From Ruminimicrobiellum sp045223915 (GTDB lineage: Bacteria > Elusimicrobiota > Endomicrobiia > Endomicrobiales > Endomicrobiaceae), in contig JBGUZU010000034.1 of assembly GCA_045223915.1 (NCBI GenBank), positions 124,001-188,000 on the forward strand: 64,000 nt of DNA, given 5' to 3'. Below the pieces are notes generated by a model. That model saw only the letters and a program-made list of their open reading frames with translations. It searched no databases and had not been told where the DNA came from. The number at the start of each line of letters is the position of its first letter. Positions within the stretch are counted from its first letter, which is position 1. Positions 8,305 through 15,673 of the stretch are shown here, one piece after another. The translations under genes were made by a program, and so were the position numbers.

Positions 8305-8379
8305 ATGAACAACTACAATGGCGAATTTAAAATCTTAAAATCCTTTGAATGCCAAGAACAAGGAAACACAAATTTATAA
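8305..8379 (+). CDS. Possible 24-codon small ORF
   Basis: An ATG with AAGG 6 bases upstream opens a frame of 24 codons ending in TAA. The peptide (MNNYNGEFKILKSFECQEQG plus four residues) is not recognised. The frame could be a chance ORF or a decayed gene. It is listed because the possible ribosome site falls in the switching stem just before it. The remaining DNA up to the terminator at 8415 shows nothing else. Confidence 0.2.
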   Translation: MNNYNGEFKILKSFECQEQGNTNL

Positions 8380-8414
8380 TATTTTAATGAGCAAAAATAT
8401 ACCAAAGCATAAAC

Positions 8415-8447
8415 AAAAAAACGGGAAGAGTTTTCTTCCCGTTTTTT
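8415..8447. terminator. Bidirectional Rho-independent terminator
   Basis: A strong stem with arms ACGGGAAGA and TCTTCCCGT, flanked by an A run on the left and a T run on the right, so it can end transcripts from both sides. It separates the tRNA-Ala region from the converging flavodoxin gene. Confidence 0.85.
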
Positions 8448-8457
8448 ACATCAAGTT

Positions 8458-8513
8458 TCTATTCTTCTAATCCTCTAATCTTCCAATCATCCAATCTTCT
8501 ATTCTTCCGTCGT
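8458..8513 (+). repeat. Seven-unit octamer array overlapping a gene end
   Basis: Seven in-phase 8-base units run from 8458 to 8513 (TCTATTCT, TCTAATCC, TCTAATCT, TCCAATCA, TCCAATCT, TCTATTCT, TCCGTCGT). The last two units lie inside the 3' end of the flavodoxin gene and supply its stop codon. The end CTTCCGTC is the exact complement of the GACGGAAG that begins the array at 7978. Confidence 0.8.
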
Positions 8514-9122
8514 TAGTCCGTTCAACCATTCCACAATTTTATTCTTAACTTGCTCGTTATAACTTGAATCTAAATTGTTGAAAGCTTCACCTTTTAAAAT
8601 ATTTGCATTTTTGGCTTTTGCTTTAAAATCTTCAAAATATGTTCCGTAGTTACTGCCTTGTGTTGAGAAAGGAACTAGATTTTTGTTTTGAAAATCAAAC
8701 TCTTTCAAAAATTCAAGTACAACAGGTGCTGCTGTATACCACCATATAGGAGAACCTACAAAAATTGTGTCGTATTCTTCAATATTAGGAAAATCATTTA
8801 CTATTTCCGGATAATTGCCGGAAGAAATTTGTTTTTTAGATGTTAAATATAATGCCGGTCCTTGTTTTATTTCTTCTTTTGGTTTAATTTCATAAAGATC
8901 TGCATTTGTTAAAGATTGTATTTGCATTGCAATATCTTTAGTGTGTCCTGTTAAAGAATAATAAACAACAAGAGTTTTGCCTAAATTTGCTGTAAATTCA
9001 ACCTTATTTGAATATTTAGCCATTTCCGCCTTATTTCTGTTAGATACTTTTCTTAAATGTACAAGTGAGCAAACTCCTACAACAATTGCGATTATCAGTA
9101 TTACATATAATGCTATTTTCAT
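8499..9122 (-). CDS. Membrane-anchored flavodoxin-like protein
   Basis: A 207-residue protein with an N-terminal hydrophobic helix (residues 3–22) that should anchor it in the membrane, then a flavodoxin fold. The FMN phosphate loop is VVYYSLTGHTKDIA (near residues 53–66), and the loop GSPIWWYTAAPVVLEFL matches the Flavodoxin_4 group, where the two Trp residues contact the flavin. TQGSNYGTYFEDF is the third flavin loop. It is likely an electron carrier or quinone-type reductase facing one side of the inner membrane. GAAAGGA lies upstream of the ATG. Its final residues (TTEE) and stop are encoded by octamer repeat DNA, so the original C-terminus may have been altered. It is divergent from the FMN reductase gene. 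Confidence 0.85.
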   Translation of the reverse strand: MKIALYVILIIAIVVGVCSLVHLRKVSNRNKAEMAKYSNKVEFTANLGKTLVVYYSLTGHTKDIAMQIQSLTNADLYEIKPKEEIKQGPALYLTSKKQISSGNYPEIVNDFPNIEEYDTIFVGSPIWWYTAAPVVLEFLKEFDFQNKNLVPFSTQGSNYGTYFEDFKAKAKNANILKGEAFNNLDSSYNEQVKNKIVEWLNGLTTEE

Positions 9123-9223
9123 AATTTAAAACTTTCCTTTCAAAAATTTTTAAAATTATATCATATTTTTTTATAAATAAATTTTGTAAAATATCAAAGT
9201 ATAAACAATTGTAGGAGGAAAAA

Positions 9224-9841
9224 ATGAAAGTTTTACTTATTAACGGAAGTTGTAATAAAAACGGTTGCACATTCAGAGCATTAACGGAAATAGAAAATAT
9301 ATTAAAAAAAGAAAAAATTGAAACCGAAATAATTCAGTTGGGTTCAAATCCAATAAGAGATTGTATAGGTTGTCGCGGATGTGCGCAAAACGGTAACAAA
9401 TGTGTATTTAATGACGATATAGTTAACGAAATTATTGAAAAAGCTAAAACATCCGACGGATTTATTTTCGGTTCTCCCGTTTATTATGCACATCCCTCGG
9501 GAAGACTTCTTTGTGTATTAGACAGAGTTTTTTATGCCGGCGGAAAATTTTTGGCATATAAACCCGGTGCTGCGGTTGTATCCGCAAGAAGAGCGGGAAC
9601 TACGGCCGCAATAGATGTAATAAACAAATATTTTACTATAAACAATATGCCGGTAGTGTCTTCACAATATTGGAATATGGTTCACGGAACAAAAGCCGAA
9701 GATGTTGAAAAAGATTTGGAAGGCCTAAATGTAATGCAAAATATAGCAAAAAATATGGTGTGGCTTTTAAATTCAATAAAACAAAATGCTCATCCGGAAC
9801 CGGAACCGAAACCGAAACCGATGACAAATTTTATAAGATAA
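9224..9841 (+). CDS. NADPH-dependent FMN reductase family flavoprotein with Cys motif
   Basis: A 205-residue flavodoxin-fold protein of the NADPH-dependent FMN reductase / iron–sulfur flavoprotein type. The flavin phosphate loop is NGSCNKNGCTFRAL at residues 7–20. The compact cysteine motif CIGCRGCAQNGNKC (residues 47–60) resembles the [4Fe-4S] ligand set of archaeal iron–sulfur flavoproteins. GSPVYYAHPSGRLLCVLDR is the second flavin loop. An ideal AGGAGG site precedes the ATG. The C-terminus has a short PEPEPKPKP tail made by 6-base tandem repeats in the DNA. It is the first gene of the redox island and probably supplies or accepts electrons in stress or disposal reactions. Confidence 0.88.
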   Translation: MKVLLINGSCNKNGCTFRALTEIENILKKEKIETEIIQLGSNPIRDCIGCRGCAQNGNKCVFNDDIVNEIIEKAKTSDGFIFGSPVYYAHPSGRLLCVLDRVFYAGGKFLAYKPGAAVVSARRAGTTAAIDVINKYFTINNMPVVSSQYWNMVHGTKAEDVEKDLEGLNVMQNIAKNMVWLLNSIKQNAHPEPEPKPKPMTNFIR

Positions 9842-9846
9842 AATTC

Positions 9847-9877
9847 TTGACATTAGAGCGGCTCGAAGGTGTAAAAT
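9847..9877 (+). promoter_or_regulatory. MerR-type promoter/operator with 19-bp spacer
   Basis: The -35 box TTGACA (9847–9852) and -10 box TAAAAT (9872–9877) are separated by 19 bases, longer than the normal 17, as in promoters activated by MerR-family regulators. A dyad GAGC-G-GCTC (9856–9864) is almost centred in the spacer. The pattern TTGAC…GAG…CTC…AAGGTGTAAAAT resembles operators described for AdhR/NmlR-type regulators. It lies 33 bases before the merR gene, so the regulator likely controls itself and the genes after it. Confidence 0.75.
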
Positions 9878-9909
9878 TATCGGAAATATAAAAAGAGATT
9901 ATATTTCTT

Positions 9910-10341
9910 ATGAAAAAAGTAAAAAAAGAAACACAGTTGGATAAAACTCCGAAATACACCGTAAAAGAAGTTGCTCAAATAATGAAAATATCTGCACATA
10001 CTGTTAGATATTACGATAATGAAGGGCTTATTCCGTTTGTTTCAAGAACACAAAGTAATGCGAGAATGTTTTCCGAATACGATTTGTCTTGGATTAGAAC
10101 AGTTCATTGTTTAAGAGCGACAAACTTATCTATAAACGATATTAAAAAATATATAGAGTTATGTTTGAAAGGCAATAAAACAATACCGCAAAGAGCAAAA
10201 ATAATTTTTAACCAAGAAAAGAATTTAAAAGAATATTTAAAACAGTTGCAGGAACAGATGAAAGTTTTGCAAATAAAGAAGAAATATTATACGAACCTTT
10301 TAAAGAATAAATCCAAAGATGTTTGGAATCCGTATAAATAG
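9910..10341 (+). CDS. MerR family transcriptional regulator, AdhR/NmlR-like
   Basis: A 143-residue regulator with a winged helix (residues 15–60: YTVKEVAQIMKISAHTVRYYDNEG) and a C-terminal coiled coil (about 95–135). Cys67 in WIRTVHCLRATNLS sits where AdhR/NmlR proteins carry their single reactive cysteine, used to sense aldehydes or electrophiles. The following IEL-C-KGNKT segment is also typical of that group. A 15-residue basic N-terminal extension is present. MerR proteins bend operators with overlong spacers, which matches the promoter 33 bases upstream. The next genes encode a DUF1893 protein and an aldo/keto reductase, and aldo/keto reductases are known targets of AdhR-type regulators. 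The inducer is inferred and not shown. Confidence 0.88.
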   Translation: MKKVKKETQLDKTPKYTVKEVAQIMKISAHTVRYYDNEGLIPFVSRTQSNARMFSEYDLSWIRTVHCLRATNLSINDIKKYIELCLKGNKTIPQRAKIIFNQEKNLKEYLKQLQEQMKVLQIKKKYYTNLLKNKSKDVWNPYK

Positions 10342-10350
10342 GAGTATAAA

Positions 10351-10833
10351 ATGAAAAAAATTTTAGCATTGTTGTTATTATTGTGTTTTGTAGCTGTTCC
10401 GTTTAGCAATGTTTTTGCCGAAGACGAAAAATGTGGAGATTTTACAATAGAAGAACTTGCATTGAAACTCGGAGATCACAGCTTATTGGTTTATAAAGAC
10501 GGAAATATTACTTTTCAAGACGAACATGGAATACAACCGTTACTTATACAAATAAAAAAGAAGGGCTTAAAGAATGCCATAGCTGTAGATAAAGTTATAG
10601 GTAAAGCCGCAGCTCTCCTTATGGTTTACGGTAAAGTAAAACAAGTTCATACGAACATTATAGCCAAAGATGCTATACCTGTTTTTGAAAAATATAAAGT
10701 GGAATATTCTTATAATGAAGTTGTGGATTATATCCAAAACAACAAAAAAGACGGGCTTTGTCCTATGGAACAAAAAGTTTTAAATGTTAATAGTCCCAAA
10801 AAAGCCTACAAAATTTTTACAAAGAAACAGTAG
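10351..10833 (+). CDS. Secreted DUF1893 (TM1506-like, deaminase-fold) protein
   Basis: A 160-residue protein with a clear Sec signal peptide (residues 1–23, ending NVFA). The mature part matches DUF1893 along its length: LVYKDGNITFQDEHGIQPLLIQI, then AVDKVIGKAAALLMVYGKVKQVH, then GLCPMEQKVLNVNSPKKAY. The family has a cytidine-deaminase-like fold (Thermotoga TM1506), and its biochemical role is not known. Most members I know of have no signal peptide, so export is unusual and places this protein in the periplasm or outside. It sits 9 bases after merR and so probably belongs to the same regulated operon. The stop codon merges into a heptamer array. Confidence 0.8.
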   Translation: MKKILALLLLLCFVAVPFSNVFAEDEKCGDFTIEELALKLGDHSLLVYKDGNITFQDEHGIQPLLIQIKKKGLKNAIAVDKVIGKAAALLMVYGKVKQVHTNIIAKDAIPVFEKYKVEYSYNEVVDYIQNNKKDGLCPMEQKVLNVNSPKKAYKIFTKKQ

Positions 10834-10904
10834 TCGTTGCAGTTCGTTGTTTGCAGTTGTCGTTAAACTTTAAGCTTTAAGCTAAAAATTTCGGAGAAAT
10901 TTTT
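10833..10904 (+). repeat. Heptamer array and palindrome ending at a start codon
   Basis: In-phase 7-base units (GTCGTTG, CAGTTCG, TTGTTTG, CAGTTGT, then AAACTTT/AAGCTTT-type units) run from the upstream stop codon. They lead into a hairpin at 10884–10904 (arms AAAAATTTC and GAAATTTTT, loop GGA) that touches the ATG of the next gene. GGAG in the loop is the only ribosome site. Confidence 0.8.
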
Positions 10905-12131
10905 ATGAACAGGAGAGAATTTTTAAAATCTGCATTATTTACAACAATAGGTGCGGTAGTGTTATCCGCATGCAAAAAAGTTACAACCGGAATAAAAAGT
11001 TATGTAGATAAAGTCTCTACAAAGAAATATAAAAATCTTGATATATCCGTAATAGGTTTCGGAGCAATGAGACTTCCTCAAAAAGACGGTGAACCCGATA
11101 TAGAAAAAACACAAGAAATGGTGGATTATGCCATGGAACACGGTATAAATTACTACGATACCGCATGGTTTTATCATGGCGGAAAATCCGAACTTGCCGT
11201 TGGTGAAGTAATGAAAAAGTATCCCAGAAACAGTTATTATTTGGCAGACAAAATGCCGTTAAGAATATTAAAAGATAAATCCGAAGTTATACCTACATTT
11301 GAAGAACAATTAAAAAAATGTCGGACGGATTATTTTGATTTTTATTTAGCACACAATATAAATAAAAGAGAGTGGGAAATTTTAAAAAATTGTGAAGTTT
11401 ATGAACAGTTGCTCGAACAAAAGAAAAACGGAAAAATAAAATATTTGGGTTTTTCTATTCACGATACTCCCGAACTTTTGGAAGAAGTTGTAAATACATA
11501 TAAATGGGATTTCGTTCAACTTCCCATTAACCCTATAGATTGGAAAACAGTAGATGCAAAAAGGCAATATGAAATTGCAACAAAAGCAGGTCTTCCTGTT
11601 GTTGTGATGAATCCTTTGAAAGGCGGACAATTATCAACATTAAGTGAAAAAGCCGTTGATATATTAAAGAATGAAAATTCTGATGTTTCACCGTCATCGT
11701 GGTCTTTAAGATATGCCGCAAGTTTACCTAATGTTTTTGTAGTGTTAAGCGGTATGACGGAAATGGAACACGTTACGGATAACGTTAAAACCTTTACAGA
11801 TTTTAAACCGTTAACTGAAAAAGAACAATCCGTTCTTGAAAAAGCAATTGCCGTATACAATTCTTCCGGAGCTGTATCTTGTACTTATTGTCAGTATTGT
11901 ACGGGATGTCCCGTAGGAATAGATATACCTAAAAATTTCTTAATGTATAATCAATATAAAGCAACAGACAGAAAAGACAGATTTACTTTGGCTTACGAAT
12001 CAATTAAAGAAGAAAACAGAGCGGATAAATGTATAAATTGCGGAATATGTAAAACAAAATGTCCACAAAAACTCGATATTCCGGAACTGTTAAAAGATGT
12101 TGCAAATTTGTACAAAGAATTGAAGCAATAA
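10905..12131 (+). CDS. Tat-exported aldo/keto reductase with C-terminal ferredoxin clusters
   Basis: A 408-residue protein. The N-terminus carries a twin-arginine motif (RREFLK, residues 3–8), a hydrophobic stretch and a lipobox-like LSAC with Cys23, so it is likely a Tat-exported, possibly lipid-anchored protein. The aldo/keto reductase barrel follows, with the tetrad visible as Asp85, Tyr90, Lys116 and His150. The C-terminus adds two cysteine groups, CTYCQYCTGCP and CINCGICKTKCP, which suit two [4Fe-4S] clusters. Electrons may therefore arrive through iron–sulfur clusters rather than NADPH, which is scarce in the periplasm. It lies in the MerR operon directly before the NapH/NapG-like polyferredoxin, the natural electron donor candidate. 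The substrate is unknown. Confidence 0.88.
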   Translation: MNRREFLKSALFTTIGAVVLSACKKVTTGIKSYVDKVSTKKYKNLDISVIGFGAMRLPQKDGEPDIEKTQEMVDYAMEHGINYYDTAWFYHGGKSELAVGEVMKKYPRNSYYLADKMPLRILKDKSEVIPTFEEQLKKCRTDYFDFYLAHNINKREWEILKNCEVYEQLLEQKKNGKIKYLGFSIHDTPELLEEVVNTYKWDFVQLPINPIDWKTVDAKRQYEIATKAGLPVVVMNPLKGGQLSTLSEKAVDILKNENSDVSPSSWSLRYAASLPNVFVVLSGMTEMEHVTDNVKTFTDFKPLTEKEQSVLEKAIAVYNSSGAVSCTYCQYCTGCPVGIDIPKNFLMYNQYKATDRKDRFTLAYESIKEENRADKCINCGICKTKCPQKLDIPELLKDVANLYKELKQ

Positions 12132-12157
12132 GTCATAAACTATATTAGGGTATAATA

Positions 12158-13525
12158 ATGTCTAAGAATAAAGCAATATATCGGTTAAGATTATCGTTAT
12201 CGGCAATAGTTTTAATAATTTCATTTCTTGCATTTACTGCAACATTTTCTTTCTTTACAAAATTTTTTGCCATACAGTTAGGTCCCGGTATTGCAAGTTT
12301 GGTTGCTTCTTTTTCAATAACAGTTTTAATATCTGTTTTAGCAATTATATTTTTTACTTTTTTGTTTGGAAGATTTTATTGCTCTTTAATTTGTCCTCTG
12401 GGAATATTACAAAATTTTATAGGATTTTTATCTTTTAAAAACAGTAAAAATTATAAGAATATGGCAAAAACAAGATATACCATAGCAGCATTGGTATTCG
12501 GAGCTTTGTTTTGCGGTTGGGCGGTAGGTTTTAAAATTTTAGATCCGTACACAAATTTCGGGCTGATTGCATCAAGTATTTTTACACCTGTATATAACCT
12601 TATAACAAAATCACAAAATTATGAGTTTACAATACCTGTTTTAATAATTTCTTTAATACCTTTTATAATTTTAATTTTATTGGTTTTATTTAAGAGAAGA
12701 TTTTTCTGTACTGTCATTTGTCCTGTGGGAACTGTATTGGGCCTATTTGCAAAGTATGGTATCTTTAGGCTTAAAATAGGAGATAATTGTGTAACTTGCG
12801 GAGCCTGTTTTAGAAATTGTCCTGCCGGAAGTATAAATTTAAAAGATAAAAAAATAAATAATGAACTATGTATAAGATGTTTAAAATGTGTTGCTACTTG
12901 TCCTAAACAAGCAATAAGTTTCGGAACAGAGAATAAAAAGCAATCTGCAACATTTAGCCAAAGCAGAAGGAATTTCGTTTTAGGTTCCGTATTGGTTTTA
13001 GGTGCGGTTGCAACCGGTGTAGGCAGTGCAATAATCAGAGGGAAAAACTTCTTGAAAGATAAAATAAGAGCAATATTGCCGCCGGGAGCAGGTGATTATT
13101 CGAGATTTTCTTCAAAATGTACAAGTTGCCAGTTATGTGTGGCGGTATGTCCTAATAAAGTAATTCATACTAGAGATTTTAACCACTCTGCAATTTATAT
13201 GGATTACTCAAAAAATTATTGTAAGTATGATTGTAATGCTTGCAGTAAAGTTTGCCCGACAGGAGCAATAGAGAAAATATCTTTGGAGCAAAAACAACAT
13301 ACAAGAATAGGTCTTGCAAAAATTGACAGAGATTTATGTATAAATTGCGGAATTTGTGCTTTTAAATGTCCGGCAAAAGCATTGAATATAGAAGAAGATT
13401 CTAACGGAGACAGAGCATTAAAATATAATGCGGCCGTTTGTATCGGTTGCGGTGCTTGTCAGGTTTCTTGTCCGCATAAAGCAATAGAAATAGTCGGAAT
13501 TGTTGAACAATCCAAAACTATATAA
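12158..13525 (+). CDS. NapH–NapG-like fused membrane polyferredoxin
   Basis: A 455-residue fusion. The first half (1–250) is NapH-like: four or five membrane helices, the paired motifs CSLICPLG (75–82) and CTVICPVG (184–191), then two [4Fe-4S] motifs at 211–221 and 238–248. A second part begins with SRRNFVLGSVLVLGA (269–283), which looks like a twin-arginine signal followed by a helix, as in NapG. Four more cysteine groups follow at 321–331, 355–366, 394–404 and 428–438. The arrangement suggests electrons from quinol or cytoplasmic donors crossing to the periplasm. It follows the exported aldo/keto reductase by 26 bases and is its likely redox partner. Confidence 0.85.
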   Translation: MSKNKAIYRLRLSLSAIVLIISFLAFTATFSFFTKFFAIQLGPGIASLVASFSITVLISVLAIIFFTFLFGRFYCSLICPLGILQNFIGFLSFKNSKNYKNMAKTRYTIAALVFGALFCGWAVGFKILDPYTNFGLIASSIFTPVYNLITKSQNYEFTIPVLIISLIPFIILILLVLFKRRFFCTVICPVGTVLGLFAKYGIFRLKIGDNCVTCGACFRNCPAGSINLKDKKINNELCIRCLKCVATCPKQAISFGTENKKQSATFSQSRRNFVLGSVLVLGAVATGVGSAIIRGKNFLKDKIRAILPPGAGDYSRFSSKCTSCQLCVAVCPNKVIHTRDFNHSAIYMDYSKNYCKYDCNACSKVCPTGAIEKISLEQKQHTRIGLAKIDRDLCINCGICAFKCPAKALNIEEDSNGDRALKYNAAVCIGCGACQVSCPHKAIEIVGIVEQSKTI

Positions 13526-13563
13526 ATATATGGTTCTTCTTTTGCCAGTTGCAGCTTGCGTCT

Positions 13564-13593
13564 GTCATTCCGCACTTGATGCGGAATCTCGTC
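13564..13593 (+). repeat. REP-like palindromic element, copy 2
   Basis: The same unit as at 5379–5407, with arms ATTCCGCA (13567–13574) and TGCGGAAT (13580–13587) around CTTGA. Relative to copy 1, a C-to-T change in the left arm is matched by a G-to-A change in the right arm, so base pairing is kept. It is followed, as in copy 1, by TCGT and a TTTCCA-containing stretch. Confidence 0.75.
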
Positions 13594-13631
13594 GTTGTCA
13601 TTTCCAATCTTTTAAAAACTTTTTACTTTTG

Positions 13632-13675
13632 TTGACAAAGTTTTTATAATATGTTATATTACTTACCGTTCGGTA
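13632..13675 (+). promoter_or_regulatory. Promoter and palindromic operator of the TetR–efflux operon
   Basis: TTGACA (13632–13637), a 17-base spacer and TATATT (13655–13660) form a good sigma-70 promoter. Just after the -10 box lies the perfect 12-base palindrome TACCGTTCGGTA (13664–13675), at the expected transcription start. This is the usual place and symmetry for a TetR-family repressor site, so the TetR gene 30 bases downstream probably represses itself and the efflux genes after it. Confidence 0.8.
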
Positions 13676-13704
13676 GATAAAATTGATATTTTTTAGAGAA
13701 TAAA

Positions 13705-14256
13705 ATGAGAACGAAAATATTAAAAACAGCATTTAATTTAATGGGTAAAAAAGCGGTAAAAGATGTTTCTATGCAAGAAATTGCTACTGCATGTAATATA
13801 ACCAAACCGTCTTTATATTACTATTTTAAAAGCAAAGATGAAATTTGTTATACGATAGTCAGATATGTTTTGAATGACCAAAACAAAAAAATTAAGCAAT
13901 ATATAGATCAAGATATGTCTTTAGAAGATATTTTAACGGATATTTTCCAAAAAACATATAATGCAAAAACAAAAAAATCACTGGAGTTTTTTTTGCATAT
14001 GATAGATTATATTAAAGGGGTTCCTGCTCTTGAAAAGCAGTTTAAACCTTTAAAGGAAGAAAACGAAAAAAATGCTAAAGAGATTTTTAACAGAGCGGCA
14101 AAAAATAAAAATATATCGGAAAACAATGTAGATCTTGCTCACTATTTGTTTGAATCTTGTTTGTATCACATTGTATTTGCACCGATAAAAGATATAAATT
14201 TGCAACCTAAAGATATAGCAACATCAATTTTAAAAGCAGTAGACTACAAAAATTGA
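13705..14256 (+). CDS. TetR/AcrR family transcriptional repressor
   Basis: A 183-residue regulator. The helix-turn-helix is in residues 18–47 (VKDVSMQEIATACNITKPSLYYYFKSKDE), with the classic YYYFKSK recognition-helix end. The C-terminal ligand domain is variable, as expected. It is the first gene of an operon that continues with an outer membrane factor, an adaptor and an RND pump, so it likely represses the pump until a toxic compound binds. The operator overlaps its own promoter. The stop codon runs into two octamer repeat units that also supply the ribosome site of the next gene. Confidence 0.93.
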   Translation: MRTKILKTAFNLMGKKAVKDVSMQEIATACNITKPSLYYYFKSKDEICYTIVRYVLNDQNKKIKQYIDQDMSLEDILTDIFQKTYNAKTKKSLEFFLHMIDYIKGVPALEKQFKPLKEENEKNAKEIFNRAAKNKNISENNVDLAHYLFESCLYHIVFAPIKDINLQPKDIATSILKAVDYKN

Positions 14257-14284
14257 AGAATAGAAGATTAGAGGAACGAAAGAA

Positions 14285-15673
14285 ATGAAGAAAATATTGA
14301 GTTTGTTTTTAACGTTGTTATTCAGTACAAATATTTTTGCGGCGGATTATTCTCACAGTAATTCAATGAATGCAAAATTATTTGAAGAAATACAAAAAAA
14401 GAGCGGAACAAAAATAACAATAAAAGAAGCCGTTAAAATGGCATTGAAAGATAGTTATCAGGTTTATGCCGCAAGTAAGATGAAGAAAATAAGTGATGAA
14501 GTTTACAGCCAAATGAAATCTTCGTATTATCCTTATGTTGATTTTAATGCAAGTTATAACAGAGCATTGTTAAGAGCAAAAGCATTAACCAAAATAGATG
14601 GTGAAGAAAAAATGGTAGAAGCCACACCGGTAAATAATACTTATACCGCACAATTGCAAGCTAACTGGGTTTTATGGACCGGCGGTAAGGTAAAAAACAC
14701 AAAAGAATACGGAAGATTGCAAGCTGAAAGTGCTGAATATCAATTGAGAGATACGAAAACGGCTGTTGCCAAACAGGTTGCTCAATTTTGTTATTTAATA
14801 ATTTATGCATCCGCACTTGTTCATGTTCAGGAAACATATTTGGATATTGCCAAGCAGCATTTGGATGAAACAAAAGCAAGATACAAACAAGGATTATCAA
14901 GTAATTTGGATGTATTAACTCAGCAAGTTAGAGTAGATAATATTGTTCCGCAGGTTTTACAAGCGGAAAAAAATGTTGAACTTGCAACTTTACACTTAAG
15001 ACAAATATTGGATAAAGATCCTGAAATGCCAATATATTTAACTTGGACAGAAGAAGATTTGGCTCTCCCGAGTACAAAAAATCTTCAACAATTATATAAT
15101 ATGGCTTACGAACAAAGACCTGAACTTATAGTATCAAAATTAGCTGCCGATATTGCCGAAGCTAATTATAAATTGGCAAAATCGGATCATTATCCTAACC
15201 TTTCCGCTTACGGAAATTACGGCTATAACGGTTCAACAATAGAAGGGCTTCCCGATGAAAATCATTACTATTGGGGCTCAAATGTAGGTTTACAGTTTTC
15301 TATGCCTATATTTCACGGGTATTCTGTTTCTTCTCAGGTAAAACAGAAAGAAATATATTATGAAAATGCAAAAGCAAGTTACGAAAATTTAAAGAAAAAT
15401 ATAAGAATACAAGTAAAAGAAGCTTGGTTAAGTTTGGAAGAAGCAAAAAAGAGAATAGAATCAACAAAAGGTGTTGTGGAAAGAGCACAAGAAAATTTGA
15501 ACTCAAAAATGTTGAGATATAGAAACGGATTAATAAGTCAATTAGAGTTAAACGATGCAATATCGGACTTGAACGATTCGAATTTAACGTATGTTCAAGC
15601 CGTATATGATGCACATGTAGCTTTATCAAACTTAAATTATGCCGTAGGAATGGAGACAGAAGATTATGAATAA
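14285..15673 (+). CDS. TolC-family outer membrane efflux protein
   Basis: A 462-residue protein with a signal peptide (residues 1–19, ending IFA). It has the duplicated outer membrane efflux protein domain: long helical stretches such as RYKQGLSSNLDVLTQQVRV and RYRNGLISQLELNDAISDL in each half mark the TolC alpha-barrel repeats. It forms the outer membrane channel of the tripartite pump encoded by the next two genes. Its end overlaps the adaptor start by 8 bases, implying translational coupling. The region just before the ATG (14256–14284) is made of AGAAGATT-like octamers that include the GAGG ribosome site. Confidence 0.93.
   Translation: MKKILSLFLTLLFSTNIFAADYSHSNSMNAKLFEEIQKKSGTKITIKEAVKMALKDSYQVYAASKMKKISDEVYSQMKSSYYPYVDFNASYNRALLRAKALTKIDGEEKMVEATPVNNTYTAQLQANWVLWTGGKVKNTKEYGRLQAESAEYQLRDTKTAVAKQVAQFCYLIIYASALVHVQETYLDIAKQHLDETKARYKQGLSSNLDVLTQQVRVDNIVPQVLQAEKNVELATLHLRQILDKDPEMPIYLTWTEEDLALPSTKNLQQLYNMAYEQRPELIVSKLAADIAEANYKLAKSDHYPNLSAYGNYGYNGSTIEGLPDENHYYWGSNVGLQFSMPIFHGYSVSSQVKQKEIYYENAKASYENLKKNIRIQVKEAWLSLEEAKKRIESTKGVVERAQENLNSKMLRYRNGLISQLELNDAISDLNDSNLTYVQAVYDAHVALSNLNYAVGMETEDYE

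Noticed and set aside
9788..9841. Frameshift at the end of the FMN reductase gene
   Set aside because: The PEPEPKPKP tail comes from in-frame 6-base repeats and ends in a normal stop; the core domain is intact.
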